From WRMS01 sp038562165 (lineage in GTDB: Bacteria > Bacillota > Peptococcia > DRI-13 > UBA5745): 64,000 nt of DNA. Location of the stretch: NCBI GenBank assembly GCA_038562165.1, contig JBCFAO010000012.1, forward strand, positions 1-64,000, written 5' to 3'. A program made the translations under genes and the position numbers. Below the pieces are notes generated by a model. It was not told the origin of the DNA, ran no database searches, and saw nothing but the letters and a program-made list of their open reading frames with translations. Below, one piece after another: positions 10,022 to 18,725 of this stretch (position 1 is its first letter; each line of letters starts with the position of its first letter).

Positions 10022-10063
10022 CCGCCCCGGTCTGCGCTGCGCAGGCCGGGGCGGCTGCGTTTT
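10022..10063 (+). terminator. Terminator after the LysR gene
   Basis: A perfect 9-bp GC stem, CCGCCCCGG (10022-10030) with CCGGGGCGG (10046-10054), encloses a second small palindrome and is followed by TTTT at 10060. It isolates the regulator from the downstream operon. Confidence 0.8.
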
Positions 10064-10103
10064 ACCGCCGGATGCAGCCCCGGGGCTTATAAAGCCGGAC
10101 ATA

Positions 10104-10126
10104 AAATATAACTATTTGTTATATTT
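10104..10126 (+). promoter_or_regulatory. Palindromic LysR-type operator candidate
   Basis: A perfect inverted repeat, AAATATAAC-N5-GTTATATTT, contains the T-N11-A core ATAAC-N5-GTTAT typical of LysR-family binding sites. It lies about 95 bp before the first aconitase-like gene, in an AT-rich stretch likely to hold the operon promoter. Binding by the adjacent LysR protein is inferred from position and shape only. Confidence 0.55.
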
Positions 10127-10218
10127 CGAAATCGTTATTCCTATTTTACAGTGCTAATAGGGACTGCTAGAATGAATTAAACGTTACCCGTTGAACCAAA
10201 GAAAAGAGGTATCGCAGG

Positions 10219-12165
10219 ATGGGAGCCTCCGCCACCGAGAAAATACTGCTGGGCCATTTATGTGAAGGCTCCCTGGAGCCCGGTGAAGGAAACGGATTCC
10301 GGGCCGACAGCGTGCTGATGCATGATATGTCCGGCCTGCTGGCTTGTATGGGGCTGGAGGCTATGGGATTGGAGCGGGCGGTTATACCGCTTCCCGTGCT
10401 GTTTATAGACCATAATCTGATTTCCATGGACTCCGGCAACCCGGACAGCCAGAGCTATCTGCAAAGCTGCGCCCAGCGGTTTGGCATGTGCTACTCCCGG
10501 CCCGGCAACGGGATATGCCACAGCCTTTACTATCACCGGCTGGGCCGGCCGGGAACGCTGCTGATCGGCGCCGATAGCCACAGCGCCACCGCCGGGGCCT
10601 TGGGCATGCTGGGCATCGGTGTGGGAGGAATGGACGCGGCGCTGGTACTCAGCGGTCAGCCTTTCCGGATGAAAACACCATCCCTGCTGGAGATCCGGCT
10701 GGCAGGCAGCCTTCCTGCCGGAACCTGCGCCAAGGACGCCGCCCTGATTTTGCTGCGGCTTCTGTCCGCCGGAGGCTGCCTGGGAAAAATTGTGGAATAT
10801 ACCGGAGAAGGGGTAAAAAGCCTCACGGTGCCGCAGCGGGCCACCTTGGCCAATATGGGCGCCGAAATGGGCGCCACCAGCTCGGTTTTTCCCTCGGATG
10901 AACAGACTGCCCATTTTCTGGCGGCCCAGAGCCGGGAAGAGGATTATATACCTCTTCAGGCCGACGGGGATGCCCGCTACGACGAGACTATAGAGTTTGA
11001 TTTGAGCAAGGTGACCCCCATGGTGGCCCTTCCCGGCCAGCCGGACTATGGCCGGCCTGTGGCAGAGGCGGGGAAGGCGGCCTTTTCCCAGGTTTTTATC
11101 GGCAGCTGCACCAACGGCTCCTATACGGACCTGGCCAGGGCCGCATTGATTTTCAAGGGGCGCAAGGTAGCCCCAGGCACGGATGTGCTGGTTTCCTGCC
11201 CCACCCGTCAGATATACGGCATGCTGTTGCGGGACGGTTATCTGCAGATGTTTGCCGACGCAGGCGTCCGCATTCTGGAATGCGGCTGCGGCCCCTGCAT
11301 GGGCATCGGTCAGGCCCCGGCCAGCCGTGCGGTGATTTTGCGCACCTCCAACCGCAATTATTCCGGCCGCTCAGGAACGCCGGAGGCCCATATGTACCTT
11401 TGCGGCACCGAAACTGCCGCGGCCAGCGCCGTGACCGGATGCCTGACCGCAGCCCATGAGCTGATGGACGTTTCGCTGCTGGAGCAGGTCCGGGAGCCGG
11501 CGTCCTACAGCATAGATGACAGCATGCTGCTGCATTATGAAAAAAAGCCGGAACCGGTTAGGCTGCGTTATGCTCCCAATATCCGTCCCTTGCCGGTGAA
11601 GGAGCCCCCCGGTTCCGCTATCTCCGGCAGAGTTTCCTTGAAACTGGGGGACGGTGTGAGTACCGACGATATCGTTCCGCCGGACCCCAGGGTATTGAGC
11701 TTGCGGGCTAATATACCGGAGCTCTCAACATACCTGTTTCACCACATTGACCCGGAGTTTGCCCGTCGGGCCGCTGAATTGCCGGGCAGCGTAATCGTAG
11801 CCGGAGAGGGTTACGCCCAAGGCTCCAGCCGGGAGCACGCCGCCATCGGCTGCATGTACCTGGGTGTTGAAGCGGTGCTTGCAAAATCCATCCACCGCAT
11901 CCACCGCGCCAATCTCATCAATTACGGCATATTGCCCTTGCTGTTTGAGCAGGCAGAAGATTACGCCGGTATCGAACAAGGCGACCTGCTGGAGCTGAAG
12001 GATCTGGCCGCTCAGCTAAGGTCGGAAAAACGGATCAGCATTAAAAACCTGACTCGAAACACGGTGTTTTACGCTATATCCGATTTAAGCCCCAGGGAAA
12101 TCCGGTTATTAGAGGCTGGCGGCTTAATTCCCTATATGCGCAACAAAATTGGCAAAATACTCTGA
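10219..12165 (+). CDS. Aconitase-family hydratase, paralog 1
   Basis: A 648-aa aconitase-superfamily protein with the catalytic domains and C-terminal swivel domain in one chain, as in the short bacterial aconitate hydratases. The [4Fe-4S] ligands are present: Cys in GSCTNGSY (about 296) and the pair in ECGCGPCMG (about 357). The swivel domain carries the substrate-arginine loop QGSSREHAA (about 535). GADSHSATAGALGMLGIG matches the conserved DSH region. The ATG follows AAGAGGT. It is the first gene of the operon, 20 bp before a paralog. In a tricarboxylate-transporter operon it probably dehydrates or isomerises a tricarboxylic acid such as citrate, isocitrate, methylcitrate or a homolog; which one is not readable. 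Confidence 0.85.
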   Translation: MGASATEKILLGHLCEGSLEPGEGNGFRADSVLMHDMSGLLACMGLEAMGLERAVIPLPVLFIDHNLISMDSGNPDSQSYLQSCAQRFGMCYSRPGNGICHSLYYHRLGRPGTLLIGADSHSATAGALGMLGIGVGGMDAALVLSGQPFRMKTPSLLEIRLAGSLPAGTCAKDAALILLRLLSAGGCLGKIVEYTGEGVKSLTVPQRATLANMGAEMGATSSVFPSDEQTAHFLAAQSREEDYIPLQADGDARYDETIEFDLSKVTPMVALPGQPDYGRPVAEAGKAAFSQVFIGSCTNGSYTDLARAALIFKGRKVAPGTDVLVSCPTRQIYGMLLRDGYLQMFADAGVRILECGCGPCMGIGQAPASRAVILRTSNRNYSGRSGTPEAHMYLCGTETAAASAVTGCLTAAHELMDVSLLEQVREPASYSIDDSMLLHYEKKPEPVRLRYAPNIRPLPVKEPPGSAISGRVSLKLGDGVSTDDIVPPDPRVLSLRANIPELSTYLFHHIDPEFARRAAELPGSVIVAGEGYAQGSSREHAAIGCMYLGVEAVLAKSIHRIHRANLINYGILPLLFEQAEDYAGIEQGDLLELKDLAAQLRSEKRISIKNLTRNTVFYAISDLSPREIRLLEAGGLIPYMRNKIGKIL

Positions 12166-12185
12166 AAGCAGATGAGGTTACAAGG

Positions 12186-14183
12186 ATGAAATTGACCGCT
12201 GGACAAACCTTGACGGAAAAAATCATTGCCGCTCATATTGCCTTTGGAAATCCGGAGACGGGGAGCGAAATCGGGCTGCGGGTGGATCAGACCATTACCC
12301 AGGATGCCTTGGGCATGATGGCCTATCTGGCCTTTGAGAGCATGGGCCAATCCCGCATACAGACTGAGCTGGCCGTCAGCTATCTGGATCACAATATGCT
12401 TTATGCGGATCACAGGAACCCGGATGACCACGCCTATCTGCAAAGCGTTGCCCAGAAATACGGCGTCTGCCTTTCCAGGGCAGGCAACGGCATCTGTCAC
12501 AGCCTCCATTTGGCGCGGTTTGCCAAGCCGGGAAAGATTCTGGTGGGAACCGACAGCCACACGCCTTCAGCGGGAGCGGCAGGGATGTTGGGCATCGGAG
12601 CCGGCGGCATTGAAACCGCTGCCGTCATGGCGGGGGAGCCCCTGGCCCTGAATATGCCCAGGGTGGTGAGGGTACTGCTGCGGGGGGTGTTGGGTCCGGG
12701 CGTCAACGCCAAGGACGCCGCACTGTGGCTGGTGGGAAAGCTCACCGTGAAGGGCGGATCCGGCGCAGTTTTGGAGTATGCCGGGGAGGGACTGGCGGGC
12801 CTTTCGGTTCCCCAGCGGATGACGCTGGCCAATATGGGGGCCGAGACGGGAGCAACCTCCTCCATTTTTCCATCCGACTTACGTACGCGACAATACCTGG
12901 CTGCCCAGGGCAGGGAGGGGGACTATGTTCCTCTGCAGGCCGGCGCCGGGGCATCCTATGCCCAGACTATTGAATGCGACCTTTCTGAGCTGGAGCCCAT
13001 GGTGGCCCTGCCCCATCAGCCGGACCAGGTGGTGCCGGTGTCTCAAGCGGGACGGGTATATGTGGATCAGGTATTCCTCGGCAGTTGCACCAACAGCTCC
13101 TTTTCCGATCTGATGCGCGCCGCCAAAATTCTGGAAGGCCGCAACATTTCCCCCCAGGTGAGCCTCATCGTCAGTCCGGGGACCCGGCAGAATTTCCGAC
13201 TTCTGCTAAAAAGCGGCGCTATCGATATTTTTTTACAGGCCGGCGCCAGGATTTTAGAATGCGGCTGCGGTCCTTGTGTAGGCATAGGGCAGGCCGTAAA
13301 AAGCGGCGGCGTTTCTCTCCGAACCTCCAATAGGAATTTCAAGGGACGCTGCGGCACGCCGGATTCCCAGGTCTATCTGGTCAGTCCGGAAACCGCCGCT
13401 GCCAGCGCTGTACTCGGGTGGCTGGCAGCGGCCCCAGAATTAGGCGATGTCAGCGGACTTGACAGCATTGCGGAACCGGAGGCATATGGGGCGGAGGATT
13501 CCATGATCCTTTTTCCGCCGGCAGAGGGCTCGGCAATTCAGCCGGTATACGGTCCCAATATCAAGCCCGTTCCTCTGGGCCGGCCTCTGCCGGAAGTATT
13601 GCCCATCAAGGTGGTTAAGAAGGTAGGAGACAACATTTCCACCGATGAAATTGCGCCCTCCGCCCCGGAGTTCGTGGCCAGCCGCTCCAATATTCCCCAA
13701 GTGTCGAAATCCGCCTTCTGCCGGTCGGATCCGGATTTCTGGAAACGGGCGGAAGCCTGCGGCAGCAGCGTCATCGTAGCGGGAGAAAATTACGGTCAGG
13801 GCTCCAGCCGGGAGCATGCGGCGCTGATGCCTATGTATCTCGGCGTACGGGCGGTCATCGCCAAGGACTTTGCCCGCATCCACCGCACAAATCTCATCAA
13901 CTGCGGTCTGCTGCCGCTGATTTTCGAAGACCCCTTGGATTACCACCGCCTGTCGGAAAATGACGAGCTGGAGCTGCCGGAGGTTGAGGCCGGACTGAGG
14001 GCCGGCCGGCTGAAGGTACGCAATCTTACCACAGGGGCGGAGTTATGGGTTGGGCTCAGCAATTCGCCGCGGGAGACCGGGATTCTGCGGGCCGGCGGAT
14101 TGTTACGCTATATACAGGAACGCAATAACATCTGTAGGGAAGGGACGAACAACGAGATAAAACGAAAGGAAGAAAAAGCATGA
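12186..14183 (+). CDS. Aconitase-family hydratase, paralog 2
   Basis: A 665-aa paralog of the preceding gene with the same architecture. It has GTDSHTPSAGAAGMLGIG, cluster cysteines in GSCTNSSFSD and ECGCGPCVG, and swivel loop QGSSREHAA. The two proteins align along their whole length but differ through most non-motif positions, so this is an old duplication or co-recruitment, not a recent tandem copy. A lysine-rich tail of about 15 residues (ending KRKEEKA) is extra, and its stop overlaps the tctC start (ATGA at 14180), indicating coupled translation. Two aconitase-type enzymes in one operon imply two successive hydration/dehydration steps or two isomers of one substrate. Confidence 0.85.
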   Translation: MKLTAGQTLTEKIIAAHIAFGNPETGSEIGLRVDQTITQDALGMMAYLAFESMGQSRIQTELAVSYLDHNMLYADHRNPDDHAYLQSVAQKYGVCLSRAGNGICHSLHLARFAKPGKILVGTDSHTPSAGAAGMLGIGAGGIETAAVMAGEPLALNMPRVVRVLLRGVLGPGVNAKDAALWLVGKLTVKGGSGAVLEYAGEGLAGLSVPQRMTLANMGAETGATSSIFPSDLRTRQYLAAQGREGDYVPLQAGAGASYAQTIECDLSELEPMVALPHQPDQVVPVSQAGRVYVDQVFLGSCTNSSFSDLMRAAKILEGRNISPQVSLIVSPGTRQNFRLLLKSGAIDIFLQAGARILECGCGPCVGIGQAVKSGGVSLRTSNRNFKGRCGTPDSQVYLVSPETAAASAVLGWLAAAPELGDVSGLDSIAEPEAYGAEDSMILFPPAEGSAIQPVYGPNIKPVPLGRPLPEVLPIKVVKKVGDNISTDEIAPSAPEFVASRSNIPQVSKSAFCRSDPDFWKRAEACGSSVIVAGENYGQGSSREHAALMPMYLGVRAVIAKDFARIHRTNLINCGLLPLIFEDPLDYHRLSENDELELPEVEAGLRAGRLKVRNLTTGAELWVGLSNSPRETGILRAGGLLRYIQERNNICREGTNNEIKRKEEKA

Positions 14184-15193
14184 AACACATCAAACGTATT
14201 ACTGCACTGCTTCTAGCCTGTTCTCTCATTCTGGCGCTGGCCGCCTGCGGAGGCCAAGCCGCAAACACGCCAACCGGTACAACGGCCGGCTCCGCCGCCC
14301 CCACCGAGGCCCCCAAGGTGGATTTTCCTACTAAAACCATCTCTATTGTTGTACCTTTTGCCGCCGGCGGCAACGTAGACCTTACTTGCCGGATCATTGC
14401 CGAGGAGATGGGCAAGGTTTTAGGCACCAATGTAGTAGTGGAGAACAAGGAAGGCGGCGGCGCCATCATCGGCCAGACTTACGCTTTGAATCAGAAAGCC
14501 GATGGCTACACCATTCTGGCGCTGACCTCCAGCTTTGTAACCAACATCCTCTCCGGCGATACCGACTTCGGCATGGAGGACGCCACTGCCATCGGCCAGT
14601 TCTGCTTTGATCCCGAGATCGTGGTGGCTTCCGCCAACTCCGGCATCACCAGCATCGAAGAGTTCATGGAGCAGGCCAAGGCAGGCTCGCTGACCAACTC
14701 CACTCCCGGTTTTTCCACTTCCCACCATATTGCCAGCCTGATACTGGCCAATAACCACGGTTTGAATTTCGACTATATGCATACAAACGGCTCTGCTGAA
14801 CAAACGGTTCAGCTAGCCGGCGGCCATGCCCAGGTGGGATTGACCACCTACGGCGGTGCGGCGACCCTGATCAAAGAGGGTAAAATCGTTCCTCTGGCTG
14901 TCTGCGATACCCTTCGCTCTCCCTCGCTGCCTGAGATTCCCACCATGGCGGAGGCCGGTTTTGATTTTACCTACGGCGCATACCGGGGCTTTGCCGTACC
15001 TGCCGGCACTCCCGACGAGGTGGTTGCGATTCTATCCGATGCGCTGGCCACCGTCATGAGCACCGAATCAGTAAAGAAGGGCTTTGAGGACGCCGGTTTC
15101 CCCGTCTCCTATCTGAATGCCGCCGATTTCCAGACCATGCTGAACGACGACTACAAAAACATGGAAGCGATCTACTACCTCCTGGGGGAGTAA
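14180..15193 (+). CDS. tctC: TctC-type solute-binding lipoprotein (Bug family)
   Basis: A 337-aa extracytoplasmic binding protein of the tripartite tricarboxylate transporter family. It has a lipoprotein signal (basic MKHIKR, hydrophobic stretch, lipobox LAAC with Cys about residue 23), then a Thr/Ala/Pro-rich linker. The Bug fold opens with KTISIVVPFAAGGNVDLTCR and includes the usual late segment IPTMAEAGFDFTYGAYRGF. It should be anchored to the membrane and deliver a di- or tricarboxylate to TctBA. It overlaps the upstream aconitase gene by four bases, tying transport and catabolism together. Confidence 0.92.
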   Translation: MKHIKRITALLLACSLILALAACGGQAANTPTGTTAGSAAPTEAPKVDFPTKTISIVVPFAAGGNVDLTCRIIAEEMGKVLGTNVVVENKEGGGAIIGQTYALNQKADGYTILALTSSFVTNILSGDTDFGMEDATAIGQFCFDPEIVVASANSGITSIEEFMEQAKAGSLTNSTPGFSTSHHIASLILANNHGLNFDYMHTNGSAEQTVQLAGGHAQVGLTTYGGAATLIKEGKIVPLAVCDTLRSPSLPEIPTMAEAGFDFTYGAYRGFAVPAGTPDEVVAILSDALATVMSTESVKKGFEDAGFPVSYLNAADFQTMLNDDYKNMEAIYYLLGE

Positions 15194-15340
15194 GATTCCT
15201 GTAAAGGGCCAGGGGCCATCCTGAGCGGCTTATCAAAGGCGGCTGGGACGGCCCTCTCCCTAAATATTTCCTGACCTGTTCCCGCAGGTGCAGGTGACAG
15301 AATCTCAGCCGACAGACAGCGTAGAGGAAGGGAAGTTATT

Positions 15341-15781
15341 ATGCAAAAAAAGGACATTGGCCTTGGGGCGGTATCCATAGCCTTCGGCGCCTGGATATGG
15401 TACATGGCGGCAGCTTTAAAAAAGGGCGCTGATTTCTGGCCCAAGATCGTAGCGGGGTCTATTATTCTCCTGGGCCTGATCATTTTGGTTATGGCCCTGA
15501 TGGAAGTCAGAAGTAAAGGGACGGAGGGAACAAAAAAAGCAAAAGGAAATCCCCAATATCTTCATGTAATGGCGGTCATAGCCGTTCTGATAGGGTATTA
15601 CGTTGCCTTTCAGTACGTGGGCTACACGATTCCCACCTTTCTGCTGATTTTTTTGTCGGCACTGATTCTGGGGTACAGGAACTGGAAGGTCATGATCCCC
15701 ACCTCTTTGATCGTCAGCGTTGGGCTCTACCTGATCTTTACCCATTTATTTGGCATCCGGTTTCCCGGCGCTTTTTTTTAG
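15341..15781 (+). CDS. tctB: TctB small transmembrane subunit
   Basis: A 146-aa membrane protein with about four hydrophobic segments (residues about 8-24, 31-50, 70-105 and 115-140). It sits between tctC and tctA, which is the canonical position of the small TctB subunit of tripartite tricarboxylate transporters. The sequence is poorly conserved, as usual for TctB, so the call leans on topology and gene order. A good ribosome site (AGAGGAAGGGAAG) precedes the ATG. Confidence 0.85.
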   Translation: MQKKDIGLGAVSIAFGAWIWYMAAALKKGADFWPKIVAGSIILLGLIILVMALMEVRSKGTEGTKKAKGNPQYLHVMAVIAVLIGYYVAFQYVGYTIPTFLLIFLSALILGYRNWKVMIPTSLIVSVGLYLIFTHLFGIRFPGAFF

Positions 15782-15794
15782 GAGGTGATGAAGC

Positions 15795-17351
15795 ATGATG
15801 AATCATATTATGGAGGGCTTCGGCACTCTGTTTACACTGTGGAATATATTTATACTGGTGGCAGGCACCCTTGTGGGTCTGATCATCGGAGCCCTGCCCG
15901 GGCTTACCGGTAATATGGCCATTGCCTTGATGGTACCCGTTACCTTTGGCATGGACGCCACTTCCGGCCTGACGCTTTTGACCGCAATTTACTGTTCTTC
16001 CATTTTCGGCGGCTCCATCTCCGCCATTTTGCTGGGCATCCCCGGCACCATCTCTTCCTTTGCTACCACGTTGGACGGCTATCCTATGGCCTTGAAAGGG
16101 CAAGCCGGGGCGGCCCTTGGCAACGCTACTATATCCAGCGTCTTCGGCGGCTTGTTCAGTTCCGTGGTGCTGATGAGCCTGACTACGGTTCTGGCGGAGT
16201 TTGCTCTGACCTTCGGCCCCGCCGAATACTTCGCCGTAGCTATTTTAGGGCTCTCCTGTATTGCCAGCATTGGCGGCAAGTCCCTGACCAAGGGCCTGTT
16301 GTCCGGCTTCCTGGGGCTTTTCATTGCCTGCATCGGTATGGATCCCCAATTGGGCATCAAACGTTTTACCTTTGGCAGCGTCAACCTGCTGGGCGGCATA
16401 ACTATGGTGGGAGCCCTTATCGGCCTGTTCGGGGTGGTGTCCGTTCTGAAGAGTGCGGAAAAAGCGCAAAAGCTGGCCGAGAAGACCTCTAAGATGCCCG
16501 ATGTGGGCTCCACCTGGATCGGCTGGAAGATGTGCCTCCAGTTGCTTCCCACCTGGCTGCGGGGCTCAGTCATCGGTACGATAGTGGGCATCATTCCGGG
16601 GGCCGGCACCAATGTGGCTACTTTCCTGGCCTATGATATTGAAAAGAAAATCAGCAAAGACCCCGAAAGCTTTGGCGAGGGAAATCCCAAGGGCGTCGCA
16701 GCGCCGGAAAGTGCCAACAACGGTGTCACCGGCGGCTCTCTGGTGCCTCTGCTGGCCCTGGGCGTACCCGGCAACGCCACCAGCGCCCTGTTCTTAAGCG
16801 CACTGATGCTCCAGGGTCTGGCCACCGGGCCAACTCTGTTTACCGATCACGCCAATGTGGTCTACGCACTGTTTCTGGCTTTCTTCCTGGCCAATATCAT
16901 CATGGCGCCCCTGGGCCTGTTTCTCCTGCGGTATATGAAGACTATTCTGTCGGTGCCGGAATCCCTGCTGGGCGGCATCATCCTGGCCTTCTGCGTCACC
17001 GGTGTATTTTCCATTTCCTCCAACCCCTTTGATGTATTAGTCCTCATCATTTTCGGCGTCGTCGGCTACCTCTTTTACAAATTCGATGTTCCCTCGGCGC
17101 CCCTCATCGTCTGTCTGGTGTTGGGCACCATGGCCGAGAGCAATCTGCGCCAAGCCCTGGTGTCCAGCGGCAATTCCTACAGCTTTATGTGGACCCGGCC
17201 AATCACCGCTGCCGTGCTGTTGATCTCCGTCGGCAGTTTCTTTGCCCCCATCATTACCAAGATGATGAAGGCCATGCGTAAGCGCAGATCCAATATGATC
17301 ACGGTGGACGATATGGCAAGCAGCCTGGAAGAGGAGATCGAAGAGGATTGA
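15795..17351 (+). CDS. tctA: TctA large transmembrane subunit
   Basis: A 518-aa polytopic membrane protein of the TctA family with about 11-12 hydrophobic segments. Family landmarks are visible: GALPGLTGNMAIALMVPVTF near residue 33, GSISAILLGIPGT near 75, GIIPGAGTNVATFLAYD near 267 and the ANNGVTGGSLVPLLALGVPG region near 310. The TctB stop is 13 bp upstream and overlaps its AGGAGGTGA ribosome site. It should form the sodium- or proton-coupled permease with TctB. Confidence 0.94.
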   Translation: MMNHIMEGFGTLFTLWNIFILVAGTLVGLIIGALPGLTGNMAIALMVPVTFGMDATSGLTLLTAIYCSSIFGGSISAILLGIPGTISSFATTLDGYPMALKGQAGAALGNATISSVFGGLFSSVVLMSLTTVLAEFALTFGPAEYFAVAILGLSCIASIGGKSLTKGLLSGFLGLFIACIGMDPQLGIKRFTFGSVNLLGGITMVGALIGLFGVVSVLKSAEKAQKLAEKTSKMPDVGSTWIGWKMCLQLLPTWLRGSVIGTIVGIIPGAGTNVATFLAYDIEKKISKDPESFGEGNPKGVAAPESANNGVTGGSLVPLLALGVPGNATSALFLSALMLQGLATGPTLFTDHANVVYALFLAFFLANIIMAPLGLFLLRYMKTILSVPESLLGGIILAFCVTGVFSISSNPFDVLVLIIFGVVGYLFYKFDVPSAPLIVCLVLGTMAESNLRQALVSSGNSYSFMWTRPITAAVLLISVGSFFAPIITKMMKAMRKRRSNMITVDDMASSLEEEIEED

Positions 17352-17377
17352 TCCATAAGGAAAGGGGAGGCGGCGCA

Positions 17378-18724
17378 ATGAATCGGACCAAAGAACTGTG
17401 CGAATTTCTGGCCGGGTTAGACCCTGAAATGGTGGACCCGGAGAATATGCTGGACATTCGCTATAAAACCCTGGACTGGCTCGGTTGCATCATTGCGGCC
17501 CAGGGACATTCCTGCGTCGCAGGCCTCCGGGCCACGATAACCGCAGCCGGCGGCAACCCCCAGGCCAGCGGGGCAGGTATGCCGGAAAAAACCTCCGCCC
17601 AGCAGGCCGCCTTTTATAACGGCTTCGCCAGCCATGCCCTGGAATATGACGACACCAACAAAATTGCCATCACCCATCCGGGAGGGCCGGTCATTGCGGC
17701 CGCTCTGGCGGCAGCCGAGGCCCGGGGCGCAACCTTTCAGTCATACGCTATGGGTGTGGCAGCGGGTTATGAGGCCATGATCCGCCTGGGCGGCGCAATA
17801 AATCCCGACCATTACCAGCACTGGCATACCACCGGCACCTGCGGAGTCTTTGCGGCGGCGGCGGCGGTATGCAAGATTATGGGTTTGGATGCCCGGCAGA
17901 TGGAGACAGCCTTCGGCCTGGCCTCCACCATGGCCAGCGGGCTGATCTATGTCTTCGGCACCGATGCGAAACTGGTAACCGTGGGCAACGCCGCCCGCAA
18001 CGGACTTTTAGCTGCCGAACTGGCGGCCGGCGGACTTTCCGCACCGGAGGACGCCTTTGCCGCCCCCGGGGGTTACGCCCGGTCAGCCGGAGGCAAGGAG
18101 GATCTTTCCTTTATGGTGCCCCGGGCCGGCGACAGGCTGCTGCTGGAGGATGCCTACTACAAAATCCACGCTTCTTGCGGGCATACTCACTCGGCCCTGG
18201 ATGCTCTTCAGGCCCTTATGGCCGGCCGCAGTTTTGGGCCGGAAGACGTGGCGTCGGTGGAAGCTCAGGTGTACCGCACGGCCTTGCAACTCTGCGGCGG
18301 CTACCGGACCGAGACTGAATCCAAGGCAAAGTTTTCACTGCCCTACTGCATTGCCGTCATGCTGCTGTACGGCAGGTGCACGCTGTCGGAATTTACGCCG
18401 GAGATTCGCTGCAGCGACGCCGTGGCCCAGTATGCCCGGCGCATTACCGTAAAAGAAAACGAAGCATATACTGCGGCTTATCCGGCCCTGCGTATGGAGA
18501 AGATCACTGTTGTTCTGCGGGACGGCTCCGCTCTGGAGCGGACTGTAGACCTTCCCCTGGGCCGGCCACCCTATCAGTTCCTGGAAGAAAAGTTTTTTTC
18601 GCTGGCAGAGCTGACGGTAACCCCCGCCTGCGCCCAAAACATCCGGGACTCGGTGTTCGCCATCCGGGACGACGAGCCGCTTTTAAACATAGGAAATCAA
18701 ATTAGGAACTTAAGGAGAAATTGA
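17378..18724 (+). CDS. MmgE/PrpD-family dehydratase
   Basis: A 448-aa MmgE/PrpD-family protein (2-methylcitrate dehydratase, iminodisuccinate epimerase and cis-aconitate decarboxylase all belong here). The start is ATG 17378 after GGGGAGG, not the upstream TTG in the same frame. Conserved blocks include LEYDDTNKIAITHPGGPVI near residue 88 and KIHASCGHTHSALDAL near 262, where the family's basic and histidine residues lie. It acts in the cytosol without a metal. Beside two aconitase paralogs it could perform the stereochemically distinct dehydration of a methylcitrate-like acid, or epimerise an aspartate-type adduct for the lyase that follows. Confidence 0.85.
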   Translation: MNRTKELCEFLAGLDPEMVDPENMLDIRYKTLDWLGCIIAAQGHSCVAGLRATITAAGGNPQASGAGMPEKTSAQQAAFYNGFASHALEYDDTNKIAITHPGGPVIAAALAAAEARGATFQSYAMGVAAGYEAMIRLGGAINPDHYQHWHTTGTCGVFAAAAAVCKIMGLDARQMETAFGLASTMASGLIYVFGTDAKLVTVGNAARNGLLAAELAAGGLSAPEDAFAAPGGYARSAGGKEDLSFMVPRAGDRLLLEDAYYKIHASCGHTHSALDALQALMAGRSFGPEDVASVEAQVYRTALQLCGGYRTETESKAKFSLPYCIAVMLLYGRCTLSEFTPEIRCSDAVAQYARRITVKENEAYTAAYPALRMEKITVVLRDGSALERTVDLPLGRPPYQFLEEKFFSLAELTVTPACAQNIRDSVFAIRDDEPLLNIGNQIRNLRRN

Positions 18725-18725
18725 C

